Under the pieces are notes generated by a model. It was not told the DNA's origin, did no database searches, and saw only the letters and a list, made by a program, of their open reading frames with translations. A DNA stretch of 64,000 nucleotides from Novosphingobium sp. SG919 (GTDB taxonomy: Bacteria; Pseudomonadota; Alphaproteobacteria; Sphingomonadales; Sphingomonadaceae): assembly GCF_012932495.1 (NCBI RefSeq), contig NZ_JABCNG010000006.1, forward strand, positions 248,001 through 312,000. Reading direction: 5' to 3'. The stretch's first letter is position 1; each line of letters begins with the position of its first letter. Below are positions 27,089 through 35,145 of the stretch, one piece after another. Both the position numbers and the translations under genes were made by a program.

Positions 27089-27660
27089 CGCCAAGGTGGG
27101 CCGCGCTACCATTGCTGGCGCCCACGCTGGTCATGGTATTGGCGGGCTGCGTGCCCAGCCGCCTGCCGGCGCTGGAAGCCACCTTGGCGGCGCAGCCCAG
27201 CGCCACGGCGGCGCTGGCACAGTGGTGCAGTACCCAAGGCCTGGCCGATCCCGCCACGATTCGCGCCGCTGCCGATCGCACGCCCCGCGCCGCCCCGCCC
27301 GCCGTGCGCAGCGCCCTGGGCGTGGCAGTTGGAGAGCCGCTGGGCTTTCGCCATGTGCGGCTTTCCTGCGGGGGCGTGGTGCTGTCGGACGCACAAAACT
27401 GGTTCGTGCCGGTGCGGCTGACCCCGGCGATGAACGACACGCTGGCGCATACCGACACGCCGTTCGGCACGGTGGTGGCGCCCTTGCAGTTTACCCGCCA
27501 GCGCCTGGCCGCGCGGCGCGGGCGCATGGCCGAATGCCCGGCGGGCACCGTGCTATCGCACCGTGCGGTGCTGCGCCGGCCCGATGGCGCGGCGATCAGC
27601 CTGGTGGTCGAATGCTACACCCGCGCCAGCGTTCAGACGCCGCCGGCCTCGCCGCGCTGA
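27073..27660 (+). CDS. hypothetical lipoprotein
   Basis: 195 residues. A signal peptide ends in a lipobox (LAGC, Cys about residue 26). The mature part has a short helical region, then beta-rich segments (NWFVPVRLTPAMNDTL, FGTVVAPLQFTRQRL, VLSHRAVLRRPDGAAISLVVECY). The ordering resembles the chorismate lyase/UTRA fold, but I cannot confirm this and would not name an enzyme. It starts inside the end of the DUF3857 gene, so the two are coupled, and its end overlaps the convergent FUSC gene by 28 bases. Confidence 0.65.
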   Translation: MQRPMTPRWAALPLLAPTLVMVLAGCVPSRLPALEATLAAQPSATAALAQWCSTQGLADPATIRAAADRTPRAAPPAVRSALGVAVGEPLGFRHVRLSCGGVVLSDAQNWFVPVRLTPAMNDTLAHTDTPFGTVVAPLQFTRQRLAARRGRMAECPAGTVLSHRAVLRRPDGAAISLVVECYTRASVQTPPASPR

Positions 27661-28778
27661 TCGACCACGCCGCCTCCGCCACGCTCTCCGCCGCGCAGCT
27701 TGGCCAGCGCCGCACCGACCAGCAGGACGGGCTCCAGCACGGCCATGCCAACCAGGATGCCGAGCAGGCGATCGTACCCCGGCGCGATATGCGCCGCTTC
27801 CCAGCTGTCGGGCACCAGTACGACCAGGACCGCAAGGGTGAACTGCGTGCCGACATAGCCCCGGCCGTGGTTGCCGTTTTCGAGATGGCGCCCCAGGGCC
27901 ACGCCCAGCGCGGTGCCAGCCAGCATCAGCCCGGCGCGTGCCGGGCCATGAAGCAGCGCCGCCAGAGCCAGGACCAACGCCGCCAGCAGCCCGCCCGCCA
28001 GGCAACCGAGCAGGCGATACCACAGGCGGCGGCTGACCTGGCGCAGCCCGTTGGGGCCGGCAACGGCCGTGACCGGGATCAGCATGACCGCCATGATCGT
28101 GATCGCGCCCGACACCAGCGAGGGCAGATCCCACAAGTTGGCCAGGCCCAGCAGCAGCGCCAGTGCCACGCCGCCGCGCGCGCCATGCAGCATGGCATCG
28201 GGGCGCCAGCCCACGCCCTGGGGCTTGGGCGCGCGCAGTGCCGGCCAGCGGCGGCGCAGCGTCCAGGCAGATACCAGGCTGACCGCCATGCACGCGGTGG
28301 TGCCGGCCAATGTCTCGATCATCCGCATCACGGCAAAGGCCCGCGGATCGGCAAGCGGCATGGCCACGCGATCATAGAGCATCATGGCAAAAGTCAGCCC
28401 CATGAACAGCCAGGCATAGGCATGGCGGGCGGTGATCGCGCCATAGAGGCTGATCGTGCCGGCCAGCGCCATGGCCAGGGCCAGCGCCACCATGCTGGTG
28501 CCCAGCGGGCTTTCCAGCAGCAGCAGGCACAGGAGCGCCCCCACCGCCGTGCCGACGATGCGCAGGATCGCGCGGCGCAGGGTTTCCAGCGGATAGCCGC
28601 GCATCACCATGTAACCGGTGAACGCGGCCCACGACACGTGCGTGGCGCCGATCAGATGCGCCAGCAGGATCGCGAGCAGGACCGAGGCGACGCATTCGGC
28701 CTCGTCCACCAGGCGGGGCGCGAGCGGATCGATGTCTGGCGGAACGGGCGCTGGGGAAGAAGCAGTTGAGACGGTCAC
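27633..28778 (-). CDS. FUSC-family aromatic acid exporter-like protein
   Basis: About 381 residues from the GTG at 28778. Two similar groups of membrane helices (residues about 20-150 and 205-355) match the fusaric acid resistance / AaeB-like permeases: TGYMVMRGYPLETLRRAILRIVGTAVGALLCL and the repeat LRQVSRRLWYRLLGCLAGGLLAALVL. Usually these work with a membrane-fusion partner; none is nearby. It lies just downstream of rplA but behind that gene's terminator, so it needs its own promoter. The start codon is uncertain. Confidence 0.8.
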   Translation of the reverse strand: MTVSTASSPAPVPPDIDPLAPRLVDEAECVASVLLAILLAHLIGATHVSWAAFTGYMVMRGYPLETLRRAILRIVGTAVGALLCLLLLESPLGTSMVALALAMALAGTISLYGAITARHAYAWLFMGLTFAMMLYDRVAMPLADPRAFAVMRMIETLAGTTACMAVSLVSAWTLRRRWPALRAPKPQGVGWRPDAMLHGARGGVALALLLGLANLWDLPSLVSGAITIMAVMLIPVTAVAGPNGLRQVSRRLWYRLLGCLAGGLLAALVLALAALLHGPARAGLMLAGTALGVALGRHLENGNHGRGYVGTQFTLAVLVVLVPDSWEAAHIAPGYDRLLGILVGMAVLEPVLLVGAALAKLRGGERGGGGVVDQRGEAGGV

Positions 28779-28804
28779 GACATGATGCCTAGCGCAAACG
28801 GAAA

Positions 28805-28834
28805 GGGGCCGGGAAGGCAAACCTTCCCAGCCCC
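28805..28834 (-). terminator. terminator of the rplK-rplA operon
   Basis: Stem GGGGCCGGGAAGG (28805-28817) with CCTTCCCAGCCCC (28822-28834), one mismatch, 4-base loop; read on the minus strand it is followed by a weak CTTTC tract. It sits 30 bases past the rplA stop. Confidence 0.8.
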
Positions 28835-28864
28835 GTAATCCTGTTCGCCTTGGCGAGCGGCAGC

Positions 28865-29566
28865 TTAGCTGCCGTGCACCTGGGCAACGTCGATCTTCAG
28901 GCCGGGGCCCATCGACGAGGACAGGCCGACCTTGCGGACGTACTTGCCCTTGGCGCCCGACGGCTTGGCCTTGACGATCGCATCGACGAACGCGTCGAAG
29001 TTGGCGCGCAGCGCTTCGTTCGAGAACGAGAGCTTGCCGATGCCGCCATGGATGATCCCGGCCTTTTCGACGCGGAATTCGATCTGGCCGCTCTTGGCCG
29101 ACTTCACGGCGTCCGCCACGTTCGGGGTCACGGTGCCGAGCTTCGGGTTCGGCATCAGGCCCTTGGGGCCCAGCACCTTGCCGAGGCGGCCGACGAGGCC
29201 CATCATGTCGGGCGTGGCGATAACGCGGCCGTAGTCGAGGTTGCCGGCCTGCATGTCTTCCAGCAGGTCTTCGGCGCCCACGCGGTCAGCGCCAGCGGCC
29301 AGGGCCGCTTCGGCCTTGTCGCCACGGGCGAACACGGCAACCTTGACGTCCTTGCCGGTGCCCGAGGGCAGGCTGACCATGCCACGGACCATCTGGTCGG
29401 CGTGGCGCGGATCGACGCCGAGGTTCAGCGACACTTCGAGCGATTCGTCGAACTTGGCGCTCTTGAGATCCTTGAGCAGCTGGATGGCTTCATCCACGCC
29501 ATAGATCTTCTGGTTGTCGCCCAGCTTTTCGACGAGGGCCTTCTGCTTCTTGGTCTGCTTTGCCAT
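28865..29566 (-). CDS. rplA: 50S ribosomal protein L1
   Basis: 233 residues starting MAKQTKKQKALVEKL, with the family blocks DQMVRGMVSLPSGTGKDV and GLMPNPKLGTVTPNV. It forms the mobile L1 stalk that guides tRNA exit and usually represses its own operon by binding the leader mRNA. It lies 4 bases downstream of the rplK stop in the order secE-nusG-rplK-rplA. Ends at a terminator. Confidence 0.98.
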   Translation of the reverse strand: MAKQTKKQKALVEKLGDNQKIYGVDEAIQLLKDLKSAKFDESLEVSLNLGVDPRHADQMVRGMVSLPSGTGKDVKVAVFARGDKAEAALAAGADRVGAEDLLEDMQAGNLDYGRVIATPDMMGLVGRLGKVLGPKGLMPNPKLGTVTPNVADAVKSAKSGQIEFRVEKAGIIHGGIGKLSFSNEALRANFDAFVDAIVKAKPSGAKGKYVRKVGLSSSMGPGLKIDVAQVHGS

Positions 29567-29570
29567 GGTC

Positions 29571-30002
29571 TCAGCCCTCCACAACCTGCAGGCCCATCGA
29601 ACGGGCAGAGCCCTCGATGATCTTGGCGGCCTGTTCGATGCTGTTCGCGTTCAGGTCCTTCATCTTGGCCTGGGCGATTTCTTCCAGCTGCGAGCGCTTG
29701 ATGGTGCCGGCCGAAGCCTTGCCCGGAGTCTTCGAGCCCGACTTGATGCCCACGGCCTGCTTGATGAAGAAGGTGGCGGGCGGAGTCTTGGTCACGAAGG
29801 TGAACGAGCGGTCCGCATAGACCGTGATCACGGTCGGCAGCGGCGTGCCCTTTTCCACTTCCTGGGTGGCGGCGTTGAATTCCTTGCAGAAACCCATGAT
29901 GTTGACACCGCGCTGACCCAGCGCGGGCCCGATCGGCGGCGAAGGCTTTGCTTCGCCGGCCTTGATCTGCAGCTTGATATAGCCTTCGATCTTCTTGGCC
30001 AT
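29571..30002 (-). CDS. rplK: 50S ribosomal protein L11
   Basis: 143 residues (MAKKIEGYIKLQIKAGEAKP) with GPALGQRGVNIMGFCKEFN and the C-terminal RNA-binding domain containing GTIKRSQLEEIAQAKM. L11 binds the 23S GTPase-associated centre and is needed for RelA activation. AAGGAGG lies just before the start on the minus strand. It has a 200-base upstream region after nusG, enough for its own promoter and leader. Confidence 0.98.
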   Translation of the reverse strand: MAKKIEGYIKLQIKAGEAKPSPPIGPALGQRGVNIMGFCKEFNAATQEVEKGTPLPTVITVYADRSFTFVTKTPPATFFIKQAVGIKSGSKTPGKASAGTIKRSQLEEIAQAKMKDLNANSIEQAAKIIEGSARSMGLQVVEG

Positions 30003-30092
30003 GATGGCCTCCTTTCATCCTGTTGGGGCGTCATGCCCCGCAGAGTAAGCGGTGATAGCGAGTGGCCCGAAAGCCGCTCTACCGCGCGGAAT

Positions 30093-30116
30093 CGCGGGCA
30101 GCGGATGCCGCCCGCG
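30093..30116 (-). promoter_or_regulatory. leader hairpin upstream of rplK-rplA
   Basis: An inverted repeat CGCGGGC (30093-30099) with GCCCGCG (30110-30116) lies about 90 bases upstream of rplK in an otherwise empty 200-base spacer. In many bacteria L1 represses this operon by binding a leader stem-loop that imitates its rRNA site. Whether this hairpin plays that part, or instead weakens read-through from nusG, is inference. Confidence 0.3.
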
Positions 30117-30203
30117 AAGGGAGCGCCCTTAGCAGGCATGGCCGCAATTGCAACCCGAAAGGGCTGCGGCCAGCGCCAGGGGCGGTAATTCGGGCAGGCC
30201 CGG

Positions 30204-30740
30204 TTACTTGACCAGTTCGACTTCGTCGAAGCCGAGTTCCACCGGGGTGGCGCGGCCGAAGATCGAAACCGACACCTTGACGCGGTGCTTGTCGAAATCC
30301 AGTTCCTCGACCACGCCGTTGAACGACGCGAAGGGACCAGCGTTGACCTTGACCGAATCGCCGATTTCGTAATCGACCGCCACCTGGCGGGCGGGCTGGG
30401 CTGCGGCCTGTTCGCGCGCGCCGAAATAGCGAGCGGCTTCCTTTTCGGAAATCGGCTGCGGCTTGCCGTTATGGCCAAGGAAGCCAGTGACCTTGGGCGT
30501 GTTCTTGACGAGGTGGTAGATATCGTCGTTCATCGCCAGCTTGGCGAGCACGTAGCCGGGCATGAACTTGCGTTCGACCGCGATCTTCTTGCCGCGCTTC
30601 ACTTCGGTCACGGTTTCGGTGGGCACTTCCACCGCTTCGACCAGCTGCGACAGGCCGATGCGCTCGGCTTCGGCGATGATCGATTCGCGAACCTTGTTCT
30701 CGAAGCCGGAATAGGCGTGGATGATGTACCAGCGGGCCAT
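30204..30740 (-). CDS. nusG: transcription termination/antitermination protein NusG
   Basis: 178 residues. The NGN domain starts MARWYIIHAYSGFENKVRES and contains RKFMPGYVLAKLAMNDD; the C-terminal KOW domain has GDSVKVNAGPFASFNGVVEELD. It binds RNA polymerase and links to Rho or to ribosomal protein S10. It is 29 bases downstream of the secE stop, in the usual secE-nusG order. Confidence 0.98.
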   Translation of the reverse strand: MARWYIIHAYSGFENKVRESIIAEAERIGLSQLVEAVEVPTETVTEVKRGKKIAVERKFMPGYVLAKLAMNDDIYHLVKNTPKVTGFLGHNGKPQPISEKEAARYFGAREQAAAQPARQVAVDYEIGDSVKVNAGPFASFNGVVEELDFDKHRVKVSVSIFGRATPVELGFDEVELVK

Positions 30741-30769
30741 AATGCGTCTCTTGTGCGAAAGTTTGAAGT

Positions 30770-30964
30770 TCAGGCCAGCTTGAGCAGCCACTGCACGATC
30801 ATGCCGAACACGGTGTCGATGCCCAGAAAGAACACCGCCAGGATCAGCATCATGATACCCACGAAAATCGCGGTGGTGGTGGTTTCCTGGCGCGTGGGCC
30901 ACACCACCTTGCGCGCCTCTGCCTTCACCTGATTGAAGAATTCGCCGGGGCTGGTCTTGGCCAT
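30770..30964 (-). CDS. secE: preprotein translocase subunit SecE
   Basis: 64 residues, the short single-helix form. Cytoplasmic part MAKTSPGEFFNQVKAEARKVVWPTR carries the conserved VxWPT motif, followed by one membrane helix (about residues 33-58). It clamps SecY in the SecYEG channel. First gene of the secE-nusG-rplK-rplA block. Confidence 0.96.
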   Translation of the reverse strand: MAKTSPGEFFNQVKAEARKVVWPTRQETTTTAIFVGIMMLILAVFFLGIDTVFGMIVQWLLKLA

Positions 30965-31272
30965 GGCCGTGCTGCCTTCGCTGCCTGAATGAATCACATG
31001 CCTTCCGCCTAGGGGCCATCGCCGCCCCGGAAAGGTCCGGGAGGGGCAGGTCAAGGCTCCGATGTCGGGAGGTTGGCCGTATCTAAGGCGAAGCGCGGCG
31101 CTTGGCAAGGGCAGGCCGTTTGGCAGGCCCTGCCCCGACTGCCGCACGCGCCGGGCAGCATGGCGCAACGATCGGAAACAAGCGGCCGCGCCGACCATTG
31201 ACTGCGCGAACGGGGCGCAAGCCAAGCGCCCGCACCAGCAACCGAAACACGACACGAGAGGAGCGCCCGATC
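30965..31272. other. divergent spacer between secE and a plus-strand gene
   Basis: 308 bases without a supported gene. It must hold the secE promoter (minus) and the promoter of the gene at 31273 (plus). An imperfect GC-rich inverted repeat (GGCAGGCC...GGCAGGCCCTGCC region, about 31112-31136) is visible, but I see no clear promoter hexamers or riboswitch. Confidence 0.5.
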
Positions 31273-31812
31273 ATGCGCGCAATCGCCGCAACTGCTGCCC
31301 TGCTGCTGGGCACCGCGATCAGCTTGCCGGCCATGGGCCAGCAAGCCACCACCCCGCCGCCAAGCGCTGCTGCTGCCGCGCGCGGTGCCGCCGCGACCAC
31401 CGGCACCGGCGGCATCGCTGCCACCACGCAGGCCAGCCCGAATGGCGCCGCAGTTTCGGCAAACGGCAGCGGCCGGGCCACCACGGGTGCGCGCACCGGA
31501 ACCGCCACGACCGTGCCCGGCATGGCCGGATCGACCGCCAGCGCTGCCGGTACCAGCCTGAACGGCGGCAGCCGCGTGGGCGTCCAGGCCAATCGCCGCG
31601 GCGTGACCGCACAGGGCGGTGCCACCGGCTCTGCCCAGGGCGCGCTCGATAGCACGACGCGATCGGCCGTCGATCCGATGGGCTCGGCGATGGGCGGCGC
31701 CACGGGTTCGACGCTCGGCGGCACGAACCTGGGCGGCACGCTCGGCGGCGCGGCGGGCGGCACGCTCGGCGCCACGGGCGCTGCGGCGGGCGGCCTGACC
31801 GGCGGGCTCTGA
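31273..31812 (+). CDS. secreted Gly/Ala/Thr-rich low-complexity protein
   Basis: 179 residues. A clear signal peptide (MRAIAATAALLLGTAISLPAMG, cleavage near residue 23) is followed by a mature chain made almost only of Gly, Ala, Thr, Ser and Asn. The C-terminal part repeats GG(A/T)x(G)STLGGTNLGGTLGGAAGGTLG. No catalytic domain. It lies on the plus strand between secE and tRNA-Trp, both on the minus strand, and is followed by a strong terminator. AGAGGAGCG precedes the ATG. Surface or matrix role is only a guess. Confidence 0.65.
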   Translation: MRAIAATAALLLGTAISLPAMGQQATTPPPSAAAAARGAAATTGTGGIAATTQASPNGAAVSANGSGRATTGARTGTATTVPGMAGSTASAAGTSLNGGSRVGVQANRRGVTAQGGATGSAQGALDSTTRSAVDPMGSAMGGATGSTLGGTNLGGTLGGAAGGTLGATGAAAGGLTGGL

Positions 31813-31830
31813 CATTTAGCCAAGCACATG

Positions 31831-31868
31831 AAAAAGGCCGCTACCCGATCGGGGCAGCGGCCTTTTTT
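31831..31868. terminator. bidirectional terminator
   Basis: Stem AAAAAGGCCGCT (31831-31842) with AGCGGCCTTTTTT (31856-31868). T-runs exist on both strands, so it can end the plus-strand gene at 31812 and the tRNA-Trp transcript coming from the right. Confidence 0.9.
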
Positions 31869-31896
31869 CAGCGTTCAGACCATCGCGCGGTTGCGA

Positions 31897-31972
31897 TGGC
31901 AGGAGCGGAGGGACTCGAACCCCCGGCCCTCGGTTTTGGAGACCGATGCTCTACCAACTGAGCTACGCTCCT
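31897..31972 (-). tRNA. tRNA-Trp (anticodon CCA)
   Basis: On the minus strand the sequence folds as a cloverleaf: acceptor AGGAGCG/CGCTCCT, D-arm TAGCTCAGTTGGTAGAGC, anticodon stem-loop CGGTCTCCAAAACCG with CCA in the loop, T-arm GGGGGTTCGAGTCCC. Discriminator G and an encoded CCA end at 31897. It lies upstream of secE, as in many bacteria, but is separated from it by a plus-strand gene. Confidence 0.97.
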
Positions 31973-32040
31973 GTGCTGGTGAGGGCCCTTAGTGGGTTGA
32001 CGCGGGCAGTGCAACCGGCGGATGAAGATTTTCGACCGTC

Positions 32041-32859
32041 ATGCTGCAATCGACCTCTTCCCTGATCCCGCCCGACTTGCTGCTGCGGGCTTATCGTGCC
32101 GGAATCTTTCCCATGGCCGATAGCCGGGACGATCCCGAAATCTATTGGGTGGAGCCACGGCTGCGGGCGATCCTGCCGCTCGACGGGTTCCACTGCTCGC
32201 GGTCCTTGGCGCGGACATTGCGGCGGGAGCGGTTTACCGTGACGTGCAATACCGCCTTCGATGCGGTGATCGATTCGTGCGCGGCGCCGCGCGATGGCGC
32301 GCAGGACAGCTGGATTTCACAGCGCATCCGCGAAAGCTATCGCGCGCTGCACGCACTGGGCCATGCCCACTCGATCGAGACCTGGATCACCGGGGCGGAC
32401 GGGCAGCGCGAGCTGGTGGGCGGGCTCTATGGGGTGGGCTTTGCCCGCGTCTTTTGCGGCGAGAGCATGTTCAGCCGGCAAAGCGATGCGTCGAAAGTGG
32501 CGTTGGCCTGGCTGGTCGCGGCGCTGCGCCAGGCGGGCGCGGTGCTGCTCGATTGCCAGTTTTCCACAAGTCATCTCGCCTCGCTGGGCGCGGTGGAAAT
32601 TCCACAAGCCGAATATCTGCGCCTGCTGGACGAAGCAGGGCGTTATGCAGCGCCTGGTTATTCCGTGGTCGAATCGCCCGGAGTGCCCGCGTCTTCCTCC
32701 ACCGGCGCATCGTCGGCCGCAGGAGCATCATCGGGTTCGGGCGCCGCAGCAGCGGGCTTGCCAGCCGGCTTTGCCGCGCTCTTGGCCGCAGCGGCCGAAG
32801 CGGGGCTGTCTTCCTCGCCCGGGAACTTCATCGCGCAGTCCTTGACCCAGACATCGTAG
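32041..32859 (+). CDS. aat: leucyl/phenylalanyl-tRNA-protein transferase
   Basis: 272 residues. Family motifs: LLLRAYRAGIFPMADS at the start, YWVEPRLRAILPLDGFH, RIRESYRALHALGHAHSIETW, ELVGGLYGVGFARVFCGESMFSR and LLDCQFSTSHLASLGAVEI. It adds Leu or Phe to proteins with N-terminal Arg/Lys, feeding the ClpS/ClpAP N-degron path. The recognisable domain ends near residue 210; the last ~60 residues are low-complexity (Ala/Ser/Gly) and lie antisense to the end of the convergent DUF2155 gene, an overlap of 202 bases. Confidence 0.92.
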   Translation: MLQSTSSLIPPDLLLRAYRAGIFPMADSRDDPEIYWVEPRLRAILPLDGFHCSRSLARTLRRERFTVTCNTAFDAVIDSCAAPRDGAQDSWISQRIRESYRALHALGHAHSIETWITGADGQRELVGGLYGVGFARVFCGESMFSRQSDASKVALAWLVAALRQAGAVLLDCQFSTSHLASLGAVEIPQAEYLRLLDEAGRYAAPGYSVVESPGVPASSSTGASSAAGASSGSGAAAAGLPAGFAALLAAAAEAGLSSSPGNFIAQSLTQTS

Positions 32860-33323
32860 ACCGGGTGCTCGACCACGTTGAGCGAAGGCGAATTCTTGAA
32901 CAGCCAGCCCGAAAACACCTTGTGCCAGGTGAGCTTCTGTTCGGTCGTCGCACGCTCTTCGACATAAAGCTGCACGAAAGCCCCGGTTTCGGCCGGGTCT
33001 TCCCATGGCGCGGTGCGCTCGCAGGTAGCCAGGCGCACGATGGCATTGCCGATGCGCCGCGCCTCGCCCGAACGCAGCACGATGTCCTGCGTGATATTGT
33101 TGCGCTTGTTGAGGAAGCCAAGCGTGGCCACGCGATCCTTGACCGGTGTGCCGAGCTCGCTTTCGGCTACGCCGCCGCTGGCTGCGGGCACTGGCGCGGC
33201 CGCCGTCGCCTCACCGGGCGGGGCCGTTTCGGCCGGCTCGCGATTGCAACCGGCCAGGGCGCCGCCCAGCAACAGGACGCCGCCAGCCAGCACGACCGCG
33301 ACCGACGGCGCGCGGGCGCGCAT
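32658..33323 (-). CDS. DUF2155 domain secreted protein
   Basis: 221 residues. A signal sequence with lipobox-like LAGC (about residue 26) precedes a linker and the DUF2155 domain (residues about 60-165), with ATLGFLNKRNNITQDI, IRLATCERTAPWEDP-type segment, FVQLYVEE and VFSGWLFKNSPSLNVVEHPVYDVWVKDC. The Ala/Pro/Asp-rich tail lies antisense to the end of aat. Its ATG overlaps the NDUFA12 stop (ATGA). In alphaproteobacteria DUF2155 genes often follow NDUFA12; role unknown. Confidence 0.85.
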   Translation of the reverse strand: MRARAPSVAVVLAGGVLLLGGALAGCNREPAETAPPGEATAAAPVPAASGGVAESELGTPVKDRVATLGFLNKRNNITQDIVLRSGEARRIGNAIVRLATCERTAPWEDPAETGAFVQLYVEERATTEQKLTWHKVFSGWLFKNSPSLNVVEHPVYDVWVKDCAMKFPGEEDSPASAAAAKSAAKPAGKPAAAAPEPDDAPAADDAPVEEDAGTPGDSTTE

Positions 33324-33736
33324 CAGCCTTCAGGCGACCAGGCTTCGTAATCGCCGGTAGCGGCGGCGCGATGGCCGCCCCGCTCCAGCGCGCCCTGGGG
33401 GCGATAGGCCTGGGCCGTGCCCGTGGCATTGGGCGTGAATTCCACCTCCCAGATGCGCGGCGGCGGCAGGTTGCTTTCCGGCACGCCATCAAGCGTGCCG
33501 TGCAGCCAGCCGTGCCATTCGGCCGGCACGCGGCTGGCATCGTTGGCGCCGTTGTAGATCACCCAGCGACGCTCGCGCCCCTGGAACGGGTGCCCCTTGG
33601 GGAACGGCTTCTTCGCCCGGTAATACTTGTTGCCCTGGGCATCGTGCCCCACCAGTTCGCCATGGCGGGCGCTGTCGAGCAGGGTGCCGAAGGTGGCGCC
33701 GTTCCACCAGGTGAAGATCTTGCCGAGAATGCTCAT
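33323..33736 (-). CDS. NDUFA12-family complex I accessory protein
   Basis: 137 residues, the alphaproteobacterial counterpart of the mitochondrial NADH:ubiquinone oxidoreductase subunit NDUFA12 (B17.2). Visible family blocks: GTLLDSARHGELVGHDAQGNKYY and RRWVIYNGANDASRVPAEWHGWLH. It is expected at the inner membrane bound to complex I, aiding assembly or stability. The core nuo genes are not in this window. Overlaps the DUF2155 start by one base. Confidence 0.93.
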   Translation of the reverse strand: MSILGKIFTWWNGATFGTLLDSARHGELVGHDAQGNKYYRAKKPFPKGHPFQGRERRWVIYNGANDASRVPAEWHGWLHGTLDGVPESNLPPPRIWEVEFTPNATGTAQAYRPQGALERGGHRAAATGDYEAWSPEG

Positions 33737-33884
33737 GAAGCTCTTGTTCCAGTTGCAGCCCGCCGCTGACGGGCCATTTCGCCCCTAGCCCCTGAAAGGG
33801 GGAGTCGGCAAGGGTCTGTTGAAAGGGCTTGGGGTCCGTTTGGGAAATGCGCGATCGTGCAGTTTCAGCGCGGCCCCGGCCCGC

Positions 33885-34406
33885 TTACCACGCCACCTTG
33901 TCACCGGGCTTGAGCCCGATCTGCGCGGCGCGGCCGCCGTTGAGTTCGAGCACCGCCCCCGCCGGACCGGACGACGGCAGTGCGGTCAGATCGTAAGGCA
34001 CGGCGTTGGCCGCCACATTGAGCACGCGGTGGTTGGCGCCGATGAAGATGATGTCGAGCGGGATCACCGTGTTCTTCATCCAGAACGCGGCCATGCGCGG
34101 CGGGTCCATCGGAAAGATCATGCCTTCGTCAGCGCCCATCGCGGTGCGAAACATCAGGCCCTTTTCCTGCTCTTCGCCCGAAGCGGCCACTTCCACGCGG
34201 AATTCATGGCGGCCGGACTTGGTGGCGATGGCCAGCGGAATGACCTTGAGGCCCGAAATCGGGTGCACCGTCACGGCGCCCGTGGGCGCCGCCAACGCAT
34301 CGGACTTGTGGTGCCCGGCATCCGCAGTTGCCGGCGAGCATGCCATGGCGCCAGCGGCAAGAGCCAGCACCGCGCCCATCATGCCCATCTTAATCGTCTG
34401 CTTCAT
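33885..34406 (-). CDS. DUF192 secreted protein
   Basis: 173 residues. A signal peptide (MGAVLALAAGAMACSP) with a possible lipobox Cys at about residue 22 precedes the DUF192 domain (about 65-173): EQEKGLMFRTAMGADEGMIFPM, MAAFWMKNTVIPLDIIFIGAN and the C-terminal VLELNGGRAAQIGLKPGD. The fold is known but the function is not. Its ATG lies inside the end of recX (17-base overlap), so the two are probably co-translated. Confidence 0.88.
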   Translation of the reverse strand: MKQTIKMGMMGAVLALAAGAMACSPATADAGHHKSDALAAPTGAVTVHPISGLKVIPLAIATKSGRHEFRVEVAASGEEQEKGLMFRTAMGADEGMIFPMDPPRMAAFWMKNTVIPLDIIFIGANHRVLNVAANAVPYDLTALPSSGPAGAVLELNGGRAAQIGLKPGDKVAW

Positions 34407-34986
34407 AAACCCAATCTTCCGCTTCGCGTTCGCCCGCTGCATCCACCAGCGCGCGGGCCATGGCAAGGGGGTGCCCTGCCCTGAGAAAAATGCCGACCTG
34501 CTTTTCGCGCAAGGCCGGCTCGATCCGCCCCTCGGCATCGCGCGGGCCGAACGGGCCAAGCCGCCGCTTGCGCGCCAGGGCCAGCGCGGCGGCCCGCGCA
34601 TCCTGCCGCGAACCAAGCGCATCGTCGCGAAGATCGGCGGCGATGCCGGCATGGCCCAGATCCTGGGCAATGCGGCGCGCGCCCAGCCCGCGGCGGCGCA
34701 GACTGGCCCCACGCATGCGGGCATAGCCTTCGTCGCTGACATAGCCGGCATCCGCCATCCGGGCCACGATCGCGGCCACATCGGGCGGGACGGGCGAATC
34801 TTCTGCCCAGCCCCGTTCGCGCAGCTTGCGATTGAGATAAGCCGCCAGCTTGCCCGTGCTGGTGGCAAACCGCGCGACGTATCCCAAGGCCATTTCATCG
34901 AGCAGGGCAGCATCGAGCGGCCGGGCGGGACGGGACTTGCGACGATCTGGTACAGGAGGGCGGTTCACGCCATATTCGTGCCACAC
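34390..34986 (-). CDS. recX: RecX-family regulatory protein
   Basis: 198 residues from a GTG at 34986 (another GTG at 34968 is possible). Helical tandem-repeat pattern of RecX: LDEMALGYVARFATSTGKLAAYLNRKL, YVSDEGYARMRGASLRRRGLGARRIAQDLGHAGI, and a C-terminal repeat KQVGIFLRAGHPLAMARALV. RecX inhibits RecA filaments. recA is not adjacent. The gene overlaps the DUF192 gene and is divergent from the acyl-AMP ligase at 35146. Confidence 0.8.
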   Translation of the reverse strand: MWHEYGVNRPPVPDRRKSRPARPLDAALLDEMALGYVARFATSTGKLAAYLNRKLRERGWAEDSPVPPDVAAIVARMADAGYVSDEGYARMRGASLRRRGLGARRIAQDLGHAGIAADLRDDALGSRQDARAAALALARKRRLGPFGPRDAEGRIEPALREKQVGIFLRAGHPLAMARALVDAAGEREAEDWVYEADD

Positions 34987-35145
34987 TCCGGATTAAATGA
35001 GAACCTCGGCTTACGGTTTCTTGACCAATGGGGCTTGCGTCCAGACGTTCCCCAAGCAAGGAGCCACGGCCAGTCAGCCGCCATTCACCGCATCGCGCGG
35101 AAGTGGCGGACCTGGCACAGACTGTTTTCATTTCCGGGGTTCCGC

